64,000 nucleotides of DNA from an uncultured Christensenella sp. (GTDB taxonomy: Bacteria; Bacillota; Clostridia; Christensenellales; Pumilibacteraceae), in NCBI GenBank assembly GCA_949948895.1, contig CATLHE010000003.1:82671-146670 (forward strand). The letters run 5' to 3'. Made by a program: the position numbers and the translations under genes. Shown here in pieces: positions 18,102 through 26,290 of this stretch. Position 1 is the first letter of the stretch; every line of letters starts with the position of its first letter. Below the pieces are notes generated by a model. It made no database searches, was not told where the DNA came from, and saw only the letters and a program-made list of their open reading frames with translations.

Positions 18102-19112
18102 ATGATGAACGTAGAATATAAAATACCCGTGGACTATACGCGCGAAAAGAAGCGCGTGACCGTTATCGGTTGCGGAAGATGGGGCTCGTTTTTGGCGTGG
18201 TATTCCGATCAGCTCGGGCACAAAGTGACCGTTTACGGAATAGCGGGCGACCCTACGTACGAAAACTTCGTTATGACGCGCAAAAACGGGTACGTTAAGT
18301 TCCCGCAGTCCATCGAACTCACGAGCGACATCGTGCGCGCGGTCAAGAATGCCGACGTCATTATCGTCAGCGTGCCGTCGCAGGCGTTCAGAAACGTTAT
18401 GAAAGAGCTTCGCGCAAAAACCGATACGTCGGGCAAGTATCTCGTAACTTGCATGAAAGGCGTGGAGATAAGCACGGGCAAGCGTTTGTCGGAGATAGCT
18501 ATCGAGTTCGGCATGGAGCCGTGGCAGATAGCGGTGTGGGCTGGACCCGGGCACGTTCAGGAGTTTGTTGTTGGCAATCCCAACTGCATGGTCATAGATT
18601 CGTATGAGCGCACGACCATCGAGCGGATAGTCGAATATTTCAAAAGCCCGCTTATCAGGTTCTATTACGGCAACGATATAATAGGCACCGAGATAGGCGC
18701 CGCGGCAAAAAACGTAATGGGCATAGTAGCGGGCGTGCTCGACGGCATGAACCTTGTGACGCTTAAAGGCGCGCTGATGGCGCGCGGCAGTCGCGAAGTA
18801 TCGAGGCTCATAGGCAAGCTCGGCGGTAATCCGCTGTCCGCTTACGGGCTTTGTCATCTCGGCGATTACGAGACAACGCTGTTCTCGCCGCACAGCCACA
18901 ACCGTACTTGGGGCGAGAACTACGTAAAAGGCAAGAAGTTCGAGCTATTGGCGGAGGGCGTGCACACGGCAAGAGCGCTGTCTCTGCTCGCGGATAAGCT
19001 CGGCGTGGATATGCCGATAACCTCGGCGGTCAATACGATGATACTCGAAAAAGTCCCGCCGCGTCAGATAATGGAACAGCTCTTGGAACGAAGTCTCAAA
19101 GAGGATATATAA
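18102..19112 (+). CDS. gpsA: Glycerol-3-phosphate dehydrogenase [NAD(P)+] GpsA
   Basis: Reduces dihydroxyacetone phosphate to sn-glycerol-3-phosphate for phospholipid synthesis. The nucleotide fold VTVIGCGRWGSFLAWYSDQLGHKVTVYG (about 20-47) is followed by VSVPSQAF, the CMKGVE and WAGPGHVQEF segments, and the catalytic-lysine motif GAAAKNVMGIVAGVLDGMN. Residue use differs from common GpsA in several places (GCGRWGS for GxGSWGT, GPGH for GPSH), so it is a divergent member, but the order and 336-residue length agree. ATG 18102 and ATG 18105 are both possible after TAGGAGA. It is followed by a very stable hairpin at 19141-19177. Confidence 0.87.
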   Translation: MMNVEYKIPVDYTREKKRVTVIGCGRWGSFLAWYSDQLGHKVTVYGIAGDPTYENFVMTRKNGYVKFPQSIELTSDIVRAVKNADVIIVSVPSQAFRNVMKELRAKTDTSGKYLVTCMKGVEISTGKRLSEIAIEFGMEPWQIAVWAGPGHVQEFVVGNPNCMVIDSYERTTIERIVEYFKSPLIRFYYGNDIIGTEIGAAAKNVMGIVAGVLDGMNLVTLKGALMARGSREVSRLIGKLGGNPLSAYGLCHLGDYETTLFSPHSHNRTWGENYVKGKKFELLAEGVHTARALSLLADKLGVDMPITSAVNTMILEKVPPRQIMEQLLERSLKEDI

Positions 19113-19140
19113 GATATATAATAAATAATGTATAACCGTA

Positions 19141-19177
19141 ACACCGCCCGCAAAGCCGAAAGTTTTGCGGGCGGTGT
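19141..19177. terminator. Strong hairpin after gpsA, probable terminator
   Basis: ACACCGCCCGCAAA (19141-19154) pairs perfectly with TTTGCGGGCGGTGT (19164-19177), a 14-bp stem. The 3' side is followed only by GTTAAAT, so it lacks a strong T-run. Confidence 0.6.
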
Positions 19178-19210
19178 GTTAAATAAATGATAACGCATAT
19201 ATGCGTTGCA

Positions 19211-19783
19211 ATTATTCGGGTGCGACCTTAAATCATCTTCGCGCCACACACGACATAAACAATCTGTGATTGCAAGCTGTGCTTGGCGGTGTGCCGATGA
19301 GTCGTGCCGCCCTACGATTTGGTTGCAAGTGGTTTAGCTTTGCTGTTCTGCGGCGGATCGCCTAGATCCTTCGGCTTCGCCTCAGGATGACAAGCCGAAG
19401 GCTTGGTGTCTGTCGTGTGTGGGCGCAGGTCGTTTGGTTTAGGTTACACCCGAATAATGGCGGCGCATATTGTCACCCATTCGTAGGGAGCGCAGACCTC
19501 TGCGCTCCGCAAGCCAAAGGCTTGGCGATTGTCGTGTATGTGCAGTGGTGATTTGTTTTATGTTACACCCGAATAAGACGAGGCATATCGTCACGCCCTA
19601 CGGTCGTTTGAAAGTTCGTTACCGTCCTCTTGTCATTCCGAGCTTGCGAGGAATCTAGGCGATCCGCCGCAATGTTGACACGTAAAACAAACGACAACCC
19701 ATAAACGTTACCGTTCTTATTCGGGTGGTACGCAGAACCATCGATTATGCCCACACACGACAGACGTCAAACATTTGGTTTGA
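19211..19783. repeat. Intergenic repeat spacer A
   Basis: The 793-base spacer between gpsA and the next gene is mosaic repeat. It starts with ATTATTCGGGTG (19211-19222) and its exact inverse CACCCGAATAAT at 19447-19458, a 248-base block with terminal inverted repeats. Within and after it are copies of a roughly 62-base unit: TCGGGTG, a variable stretch, ACACACGACA, then a short hairpin (examples at 19260-19272, 19273-19285, 19391-19405, 19510-19524, 19768-19782). It also contains one reverse and one forward copy of the TGTCATTCYGAG...AATCTAGGCGA element (19351-19391, 19632-19672). No gene is supported here. Confidence 0.8.
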
Positions 19784-19799
19784 TTTTTTAATTTAGCTA

Positions 19800-19827
19800 T
19801 TGACAAACGCTCAAACGGTGGTATAAT
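19800..19827 (+). promoter_or_regulatory. Promoter of the 955-residue lipoprotein gene
   Basis: TTGACA at 19800-19805 and TATAAT at 19822-19827 with a 16-base spacer. It lies directly after repeat spacer A. Confidence 0.78.
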
Positions 19828-19905
19828 TAAGTCAAAGCATACATAAGGCGTATTGTGGGCAACCTCAAAAAGCGCCTGCTTTAATATCTTAATAGGAGAA
19901 ATGAA

Positions 19906-22773
19906 ATGAAGAAATCAAAGATCGCGCTTGCGGTCGTGACCACGGCAATACTTGCGACCTCGTCGTCGGGGCTTATCGCGTGCTCAAAAAACACTCCGAC
20001 TTCCAAACCTCAAAAGGGTGTGTACGAGATCACTTTCGACGCGAACAGCGGCGAGTTTGCGGGCGGCGACCGTCAAGTAAAGCTCAAAACCGAAAACGGC
20101 GTGCTCGCGTCGTTCCCGTCCGCTCCGACGCGGGACGACTATTCGTTCGTCGGTTGGACGCTCACTTTCGGCGGCACAGAGACTTTTGCGCTTTCTCACG
20201 TGTTCAGCGGCAACCAAACGGTTTATGCCGTGTGGGAGAGCGGCTCGCAGCCCGGCTCGACTTATACCATCACGATGGACGCCAACGGCGGAACGCTCGT
20301 CGGCAGCTCAACACTGACGACGGGAACGGACGGCAAGCTAGCCGCGCTTCCCGCAACGCCCACGCACGCGACCGATACGTTTAACGGCTGGTGGACGGCG
20401 GCGACGGGCGGACTTCAAGTCACTACTTCGTACGTGTTCAATAGCAACGGAACGATATACGCGCACTGGACGCCCGCGCAGGCGCAGGAGCACACGATAA
20501 CGCTCGACGCCAACGGCGGCATGTTTGCGGGCGGCGCGACGACGACAAGTCTTCTTACTAGCGGTGGCGTTCTCAAAAACCTGCCTACGCCCACGCACGC
20601 GACCGATACGTTTAACGGCTGGTGGACGGAAGCTACGGGCGGCACGCGCGTCACGGCGACCACGGCGTTTAGCGGCGACGATACCATATACGCGCACTGG
20701 GAGAGCGGCGGACAGCCGATAGCGCGTCCCAATACGCTCTCCGTCGGCGGCGTTGAGTACGACCTTACCGATAACAGCAGTCATTCGGAAGACTGGATAG
20801 ACGGACGCGACCGCGAGTTTATGATCGAGGGCGTGAGCGTATCGATAGGCGACGAGCTGTCGTTCAAGATCGACGGCGAGCCCGTTACATTCTACGTCGA
20901 GGGCGAGAGCAAAGGCATAGACAAGAGCGTTACGAGCGATCTTTTGAGTTCGGTAAACGCCACAAAGACCTGCTCGCTGCAGATGTATCTCAAGCATTAT
21001 CCCGCAGGCACAAGTCCCGCATGCTGGACGCTTTACGCTACCGACGGCTCGACCGAACCCGAGCCGATCCCCGAAACGACGGCGACAGCTATTGTCGGCT
21101 CGGAAACCAAAAACATGACGGTAACCAATCACGAGCCCGCATTGACCAACGGCTTTATGGACGTAGAGATCGCGCTCACAAACGTTCAGATAGAAGAAGG
21201 CGTGTCGGTATCGTTTAAGTACGACGGAAACGCCGTGGCGTTCGGTTATTACCAAGGCGACAGCCCCGCGGTAACGGCGACGCTCGCGAGCGGTAAAGCG
21301 TCGTCGGTAACGACGCTTGCAAGCGGCAAGTACAGTTTCTATCTCAAACATTACACCGCGGAAAACAGCGGCGGCGAGCATTGGTACATAATCGCCAAGC
21401 TCGACGTAAAGCAATCGGGTCTCATCCAAGCTTCGGCGCTCACGGCAGACGATTGGTATCTGACGGGCGATATGTGCGGAAACTTCGGCGATCTGTACAC
21501 CAAGTACCACATGACTAAAGAGACCGACCAGTATAAAATAGAAGTCGAGCTTCCCGCGTTCACTTCGCTCAAAATAGTAAACGGCACGAAAGCAACGTGG
21601 GTGGGCGGATACGACACTTGGGTAGTAGACAAAAAGCTCATCACCGACGGATATCTGCTTAAAGGCGACAACCTCACGGTGCTTCAAGCGGGCAAGTACG
21701 GGTTCTACTACAAAAAGACGGACGGGCAAGTGTTTGTCTCGCTCATTACCGAAGAGACTCCCGATCCCACGCCCGCGGCGGCAACCGTCAACGGCATAGC
21801 GATGACGCTCAATACCGAGCCGTCCGAAGACACGACGATAGCGGAAGAATACATGCTCAAAGGACAGCAGTTCGAAGCGAACACGACGCTCGCGTTCAAG
21901 CTCGACGGCGAAGCTGTTGCCGTAAGCTCGATAGGCGGCAGTACCGACATAGTCAAAACGGGCAGCACCATCAAGACGGGCGCCAAGAGCGGCAAGTACG
22001 ACCTCTATCTCAAACACAAGACGGACGGCTCTTGGGAAGTCTACGGCGAGCGCATAGTAGACCCGAGCGAGATAACAAGACCCGCCGACACCGTAGAGGT
22101 CGGCAACGCGTACCTTGTAGGCAAGCTCGACGGTTCGGACGCTACGTTCGGCGGCAAGGGCTTTAAGATGGAAGGCAGCGGCGACGTTTATACGATAGAG
22201 ATGGAGCTTACCACCGAGGATACGTTCAAGTTCATCTATCAAAAAGACGCTGAAACAGCCGTATGGGTTGGCTCGTTCTCCACGCTCGGCATAGACGAAT
22301 ATATCACGTTTATAGGCAACGACAAAAATATCCAAGTCCGCAAAAACGGCACGTATAAGTTCTCCGTGGACTTCTCGACGAAAAAGATCGAGCTCTTGAA
22401 AACTCCCGACGGCGAGTTCGTGGTCGATTCCGACGTCGTGCCCGATAACGGAATAAAAGTCTCGTTCTCTAACGGCGTCACCGTTACGGTAGTGTTTGAG
22501 CTTCCCGCTTGGGATCCGCCTATTCCCGAAGGCACTGTTGCTAAACTGCATATGTGGGGCACGGGCATAACGGGCTTCCCTAAGGATATGAACGGACAAA
22601 CGCTCGAGCTCGGATTTGCCACGAGCGCAATCAACGGTTGGCAGATACAGTTTAAGGGCAACGACGGTCAGATGAAATATTCCGTTAACTTGGATAAGGC
22701 ATTATTTGTCGACGGCGCAGTGCTTAATTACTCGCTTACCGGTTGGAACGGAGCAAACTTTACGGTAGGTTGA
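19906..22773 (+). CDS. Large surface lipoprotein with Listeria-Bacteroides repeats and carbohydrate-binding-like modules
   Basis: Exported lipoprotein: the signal ends in SSGLIACSK, with the lipobox Cys near residue 26. Residues 40-265 hold three Listeria-Bacteroides (InlB B-type) repeats, each of the form YTITLDANGGTL...FNGWW...TIYAHW, which form small beta-grasp folds in adhesins. After that come repeated modules of about 100-130 residues. Two of them (around 510-600 and 725-830) begin with YLTGD or YLVGKL and contain FK-W-G patterns that resemble starch-binding outer-surface modules. Two blocks of DNA coding for THATDTFNGWWT are nearly identical (about 20360 and 20590), suggesting duplication. 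ATG 19906 has TAGGAG 7-8 bases upstream. The ligand is unknown; glycan binding is an inference. Confidence 0.78.
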   Translation: MKKSKIALAVVTTAILATSSSGLIACSKNTPTSKPQKGVYEITFDANSGEFAGGDRQVKLKTENGVLASFPSAPTRDDYSFVGWTLTFGGTETFALSHVFSGNQTVYAVWESGSQPGSTYTITMDANGGTLVGSSTLTTGTDGKLAALPATPTHATDTFNGWWTAATGGLQVTTSYVFNSNGTIYAHWTPAQAQEHTITLDANGGMFAGGATTTSLLTSGGVLKNLPTPTHATDTFNGWWTEATGGTRVTATTAFSGDDTIYAHWESGGQPIARPNTLSVGGVEYDLTDNSSHSEDWIDGRDREFMIEGVSVSIGDELSFKIDGEPVTFYVEGESKGIDKSVTSDLLSSVNATKTCSLQMYLKHYPAGTSPACWTLYATDGSTEPEPIPETTATAIVGSETKNMTVTNHEPALTNGFMDVEIALTNVQIEEGVSVSFKYDGNAVAFGYYQGDSPAVTATLASGKASSVTTLASGKYSFYLKHYTAENSGGEHWYIIAKLDVKQSGLIQASALTADDWYLTGDMCGNFGDLYTKYHMTKETDQYKIEVELPAFTSLKIVNGTKATWVGGYDTWVVDKKLITDGYLLKGDNLTVLQAGKYGFYYKKTDGQVFVSLITEETPDPTPAAATVNGIAMTLNTEPSEDTTIAEEYMLKGQQFEANTTLAFKLDGEAVAVSSIGGSTDIVKTGSTIKTGAKSGKYDLYLKHKTDGSWEVYGERIVDPSEITRPADTVEVGNAYLVGKLDGSDATFGGKGFKMEGSGDVYTIEMELTTEDTFKFIYQKDAETAVWVGSFSTLGIDEYITFIGNDKNIQVRKNGTYKFSVDFSTKKIELLKTPDGEFVVDSDVVPDNGIKVSFSNGVTVTVVFELPAWDPPIPEGTVAKLHMWGTGITGFPKDMNGQTLELGFATSAINGWQIQFKGNDGQMKYSVNLDKALFVDGAVLNYSLTGWNGANFTVG

Positions 22774-22803
22774 TAAACCGTATCAAGCAATGATATGATC
22801 GTT

Positions 22804-22836
22804 AAAGAAAGCGTCTGCATAGGCAGGCGCTTTCTT
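22804..22836 (+). terminator. Terminator after the 955-residue lipoprotein gene
   Basis: AAAGAAAGCG...TCTGC / GCAGG...CGCTTTCTT hairpin, ending TTCTTG. Confidence 0.72.
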
Positions 22837-22921
22837 GTGTGCCTAAATATTAAAAACTTTTTACGACTTCTTGAGCCGCGCGGCGTATAATTTCGGTGTC
22901 GAATAAAATCGAGGAAACGTA

Positions 22922-22950
22922 TTGACAAATGCGAAAGCCTGTGCTATACT
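22922..22950 (+). promoter_or_regulatory. Promoter of the second lipoprotein gene
   Basis: TTGACA at 22922-22927 and TATACT at 22945-22950 with a 17-base spacer, 34 bases before the start codon. Confidence 0.78.
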
Positions 22951-22983
22951 TTTACCGATAATATAATGAAACAAGGGGATATG

Positions 22984-23994
22984 ATGAAAAAATCCAAGTT
23001 CGCAATGTCCGTTTTGGCTGCGGCGATGTTTGCCACCGTTGCGGCAGGTCTCGGCGCGTGTTCCAAGGGCGGAACAAACAACGGCAAGCCCAATACCGAT
23101 CCCGACCCCGGTCCGTCGGGCAAAAGCTATACCATAACGCTCGACGCCAACGGCGGAACGCTTGCGGGCGCGAGCACGGTGGTCACGGGCACGGACGGCA
23201 AGATACCCGCGGCTAGCTTTCCCGCAGACCCCACTCACGCGACCGATACGTTCGGCGGTTGGTGGACTTCCGCTACGGGCGGGAACAGAGTGGACTACAC
23301 CTATGCGTTTTCTGCGGACAGCACGATATGGGCGCATTGGACGGCGGGCGGCGGCAACGGCGGCGGGAACGAGAACCCGACCGGCGTTTATACGATAACT
23401 TTCCATGCGGGCGACGGCGCGTTCGCGTCGGGTGAGACGGGCGTGCGTCAGACTATGGACGGCGTGCTCGTCGGCGGTATTCCCACGGTCACTCCGCCCG
23501 AGAATAAAAAGCTTTCGGGTTGGTACACTGCGGCGACGGGCGGCGATCATATAAACGTTGCGGCGCATACGTTTACCGTAGATACCGAGCTTTACGCGCA
23601 GTATGAGGATGATAACGGCGGCGGCGAGGTTAGCGGAGAATCCGTATCTATACGGTATAGCGACGGAGTAGTCAAATTTACCTGCGTAGACATGCCCGAC
23701 AACACAGGCGTCAATATCTATGCTTGGGACGGCGACGAAAATTACTACACGAGCGCGTGGCCCGGAACGGCTATGGACGGCAGTCAAACGGTAGTCGAGG
23801 GCTTTTCCTCGCTTTCGGCGTCCAACATTACGCATTATATAATCAATTTCTCCACCAACGGAGAGGATACAAACCAGACGAACGACGGCGCGTTTTCTTT
23901 CTCCGGCGGGCATGAGTACATTTTCACGTTTGATGGTTGGATAGACGGAGAATGGGGCAAGTTTAAGGTTAAGGTAACGGAAAAGGCTTTGTAA
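22984..23994 (+). CDS. Surface lipoprotein with two Listeria-Bacteroides repeats and a CBM26-like starch-binding module
   Basis: Shorter relative of the preceding lipoprotein (336 residues). The signal MKKSKFAMSVLAAAMFATVAAGLGACSKG has a lipobox (LGAC, Cys near 26). Two Listeria-Bacteroides repeats (about 42-115 and 130-205) use the same THATDTFGGWWT text as the neighbour. The C-terminal 110 residues (SVSIRYSDGVVKFTCVDM... VNIYAWDGDENYYTSAWPGTAMDG) resemble CBM26-type starch-binding modules, with the YAW and WPG signature residues. The start could be ATG 22966, 22981 or 22984; the last has the best spacing (5 bases) from the GGGG site. It has its own promoter and terminator. Binding of starch or glycogen at the cell surface is a reasonable inference. 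Confidence 0.8.
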   Translation: MKKSKFAMSVLAAAMFATVAAGLGACSKGGTNNGKPNTDPDPGPSGKSYTITLDANGGTLAGASTVVTGTDGKIPAASFPADPTHATDTFGGWWTSATGGNRVDYTYAFSADSTIWAHWTAGGGNGGGNENPTGVYTITFHAGDGAFASGETGVRQTMDGVLVGGIPTVTPPENKKLSGWYTAATGGDHINVAAHTFTVDTELYAQYEDDNGGGEVSGESVSIRYSDGVVKFTCVDMPDNTGVNIYAWDGDENYYTSAWPGTAMDGSQTVVEGFSSLSASNITHYIINFSTNGEDTNQTNDGAFSFSGGHEYIFTFDGWIDGEWGKFKVKVTEKAL

Positions 23995-24007
23995 TCGACA
24001 TAATAAC

Positions 24008-24042
24008 AAAAAAAGCGATCTCACTCGGAGACCGCTTTTTTT
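24008..24042. terminator. Bidirectional terminator between convergent genes
   Basis: AAAAAAAGCGATCTC pairs with GAGACCGCTTTTTTT with one mismatch. It serves the plus-strand lipoprotein gene and the minus-strand Cys-rich gene. Confidence 0.82.
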
Positions 24043-24077
24043 GTTGCTTTTGTGTATGTAGCGTATACGTTTTTATA

Positions 24078-24254
24078 TTAGCAGCAGCATTTATCTCTGC
24101 CGCCGCAGCAGCAGTTCATGATAATGTAGAGCAGAATAAGATCCTGGCAGTCGCAGCCCTTTTTGCAGCCGCAGCCGCAATCGTTGCCGCCGCAGCAGCA
24201 GCAAAGTAAAAGCAGCAAGAAAATGTCGTTGCAGCCTCCGCACCCGTTAAACAT
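24078..24254 (-). CDS. Cysteine-rich small protein (58 aa)
   Basis: A short gene supported by a near-perfect AAGGAGGATACGCT site in front of ATG 24254. The product begins MFNGCGGCNDIFLLLLL, continues with CCCCGGNDCGCGCKKGCDCQ, then DLILLYIIMN, and ends CCCGGRDKCCC. It has about 18 Cys in 58 residues, arranged in Gly/Cys clusters around two hydrophobic stretches. Proteins of this build occur in Clostridia, often annotated as high-cysteine or chorion-like; their function is not known. Metal binding or a membrane-associated, disulfide-linked structure are possibilities only. A stem-loop at 24294-24327 lies 40 bases upstream in its leader, and the gene ends at a shared terminator. Confidence 0.78.
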   Translation of the reverse strand: MFNGCGGCNDIFLLLLLCCCCGGNDCGCGCKKGCDCQDLILLYIIMNCCCGGRDKCCC

Positions 24255-24293
24255 AGCGTATCCTCCTTTTTCGATTTTTTTGTTTTTCCGTTT

Positions 24294-24327
24294 CGGCGTA
24301 GCGCGCCCGCGCAGCGCGCTTTCGCCG
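24294..24327. promoter_or_regulatory. Stem-loop in the leader of the Cys-rich gene
   Basis: CGGCG-T-AGCGCGC pairs with GCGCGCT-TT-CGCCG around a 7-base loop. On the minus strand no T-run follows, so it is not a terminator for upstream transcription. Role unknown. Confidence 0.5.
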
Positions 24328-24478
24328 TTTCGGATTGCTTGGTGTTTCTTTTGTAAGACCGTGCCACGTCTAATTTCAGTGTATGGGATTTTCGGCGGGG
24401 TGTGATAGATTTTTTGGATAGGGAATAAATATTTTTTTGTCGGCGCATTTGGGCGTCTTTGACCTTTGCCGCTTTTAG

Positions 24479-24507
24479 TTGCGTAAAAAAAAACGATGTG
24501 TTATACT
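24479..24507 (+). promoter_or_regulatory. Promoter upstream of the ECF transporter / coaX / hom operon
   Basis: TTGCGT at 24479-24484 and TATACT at 24502-24507 with a 17-base spacer. It is 232 bases before the first operon gene; the space between holds a broken coding frame (24561-24737). Confidence 0.68.
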
Positions 24508-24560
24508 ATGAATACCGTTTGCGTACGGAGCGGAAATCTCGGTTGAACACGCCCCGTAAA

Positions 24561-24737
24561 ATGCTGTCGAATAAAGTTATCGCGACAGCCGACCGCAACG
24601 GTAATAAGGTCGTACAAATAAACGGAATGCCGCAGGCGTAGGGCACCGATACGGGTCTAAACGCAAAAGCGGCGGTCGGTAAGAGTATGACCGCAATGCC
24701 CGAGGGCTATTATTTTAAAGTCCATCGGAAGGAGTAG
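24561..24737 (+). pseudogene. Remnant of a small coding sequence interrupted by one TAG
   Basis: A frame opening at ATG 24561 reads MLSNKVIATADRNGNKVVQI... and stops at TAG 24639-24641, but the same frame then continues with no other stop (GTDTGLNAKAAVGKSMTAMP...) to TAG 24735-24737, three bases before the ATG of the transporter gene. Codon and residue content look coding on both sides of the first TAG. Either it is a decayed gene or a short translated leader peptide of 26 residues followed by chance sequence. No ribosome site precedes ATG 24561, and the parent family was not recognised. Earlier in-frame codons extend back to about 24459, through the promoter, which argues against that part being translated. 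Confidence 0.4.
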
Positions 24738-24739
24738 AT

Positions 24740-25492
24740 ATGAAAATACAAACGCGTTCTATCACGCTTGCCGCCACGATGGCGGCGTTGTGTTGCGCCA
24801 CCTACATGATACCGTTCGTGTTTTTTATACCCGTGACGGTAGCCGCGACTACGCTGTCTTTGGGACTGACCGTTTTCGTGGGGCTCGCGTTCGGGGCGAT
24901 AAGCGTCGCTTACAGTTTCCTGTTTCCCACGGGGCTCGTGGCTACGGCGTTCGTTCAAGCGCCGTATATAGCTATACTGCCGCGCGTTATCGCGGCTATG
25001 GGCGCGTTCGGCATATACAAACTGATAACGTATTTTTTAAAGCCGCAAAAAAAATCGACGCGCGCGGCGGCGATATCTGTATCGGCGGCGACGGGGAGCA
25101 TACTCAATACCGCGCTCGTCGTGGGTATGATGGTGCTTATCATGCCCACCCTTTCCGACGGCAGTCAGACCGTTTTGGTCTACTCGATAGAGCTTATTAT
25201 CCGCGGCGCGATAGAATGCGTGTGCATGGCGCTACTCACGCCGCCTATAACGTTGACGCTCGAAAAAGCCGTTCTGCACCGTGGCGCAAAAAAGCCGACT
25301 AAGCCCGCCTTGATCTCCGACGGAGGCGAAACTACGACGGACGGCGCGGACAACGCGGAGTTGCAAGTACAAAGAAACGAAGCGGAAGTTGCGGACGATA
25401 TGGACGTTGCGGGTATGGATACCGCGTGCAAAACAGACGGCGCGCCCGCCGCCAAAGCAAACGGCGGCGATCGGGACGACGGAGGACGATAA
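24740..25492 (+). CDS. ECF transporter S component, probably for pantothenate or a related vitamin
   Basis: Substrate-binding membrane subunit of an energy-coupling-factor importer. The first 180 residues hold about six hydrophobic segments, beginning TRSITLAATMAALCCATYMIPFVFF, which is the typical S-component start with small residues in helix 1. After residue 180 there is an unusual charged, Ala/Asp/Glu-rich tail of about 65 residues (GGETTTDGADNAELQVQ...) that is probably cytoplasmic and disordered. ATG 24740 has GGAAGGAG 7 bases upstream. The stop TAA is immediately followed by the ATG of coaX; this tight coupling with pantothenate kinase suggests pantothenate as substrate, an inference from context. 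The shared EcfA/EcfT module is not in the window. Confidence 0.75.
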   Translation: MKIQTRSITLAATMAALCCATYMIPFVFFIPVTVAATTLSLGLTVFVGLAFGAISVAYSFLFPTGLVATAFVQAPYIAILPRVIAAMGAFGIYKLITYFLKPQKKSTRAAAISVSAATGSILNTALVVGMMVLIMPTLSDGSQTVLVYSIELIIRGAIECVCMALLTPPITLTLEKAVLHRGAKKPTKPALISDGGETTTDGADNAELQVQRNEAEVADDMDVAGMDTACKTDGAPAAKANGGDRDDGGR

Positions 25493-26290
25493 ATGGTAAT
25501 AGTTTTCGATATAGGCAATTCCAATATAAAGATGGGCGTGTTCGACGGCGACGAACTCATCGATACGCTCAGGCTCGCTTCGGGAAATAAAACGGGCGAC
25601 GAGTATTGGCTTTTGATAAAGGACATGCTCGGGCTTAAAAATATAAAGGCAAACGACGTTACTGGCGCTATAATAAGCTCGGTCAGCCCCAACCTCAATT
25701 ACACATTCGAGCATATGGTTGAAACGTATCTCGGCGTAAAACCCATGATAGTGGGCGCGGGGCTCAAAACGGGCGTAAGTATAAGATACGACAACCCGAA
25801 GGAACTTGGCAGCGATCGAGTCGCCGACTGCGTCGCGGCGCACAGGCTGTACGGCGGACCGTGCATAGTGGTCGACTGCGGCACGGCGACTACGTTCAAC
25901 GTCGTGACTGCCGAAGGCGAGATATTGGGCGGAGCTATATCGTTCGGTCTGAAGTCTGCCGCGGAATCGCTGTTTGCGTCCACGGCGAGACTGCCGAAAG
26001 TGGAGCTGCCCATACCGACTTCGGTCGTGGGCAAGACCACTATCACCAATTTGCAGTCGGGCATAGTGTTCGGGTACTCGGGTATGATCGAATCGATGGT
26101 CGCGAGGATAAAAAAAGAAACGGGGCTATCGGGCGCAAAAACGATAGCGACGGGCGGTATAGCCGACGTAGTCAACCGTTGCGCGCCCGTGTTCGACGTC
26201 GTGGACAGGACGCTCACGCTAAGAGGACTCAATATAATTTATAAGCTCAATATGGATAAACGCTCGGTTTCGGGAGGAAAGACCAAATGA
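25493..26290 (+). CDS. coaX: Type III pantothenate kinase CoaX
   Basis: Phosphorylates pantothenate in the first step of coenzyme A synthesis; type III enzymes are insensitive to CoA feedback. The ASKHA fold is seen in DIGNSNIKMGVFDG (phosphate loop, residues 5-18), LGSDRVADCVAAH (the GxDR substrate motif), and VVDCGTATTFNVV with the metal-binding Asp. Length 265 is standard. The gene starts one base after the transporter's stop and its own stop overlaps the hom start by four bases (ATGA), so translation of the three genes is probably coupled. Confidence 0.93.
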   Translation: MVIVFDIGNSNIKMGVFDGDELIDTLRLASGNKTGDEYWLLIKDMLGLKNIKANDVTGAIISSVSPNLNYTFEHMVETYLGVKPMIVGAGLKTGVSIRYDNPKELGSDRVADCVAAHRLYGGPCIVVDCGTATTFNVVTAEGEILGGAISFGLKSAAESLFASTARLPKVELPIPTSVVGKTTITNLQSGIVFGYSGMIESMVARIKKETGLSGAKTIATGGIADVVNRCAPVFDVVDRTLTLRGLNIIYKLNMDKRSVSGGKTK

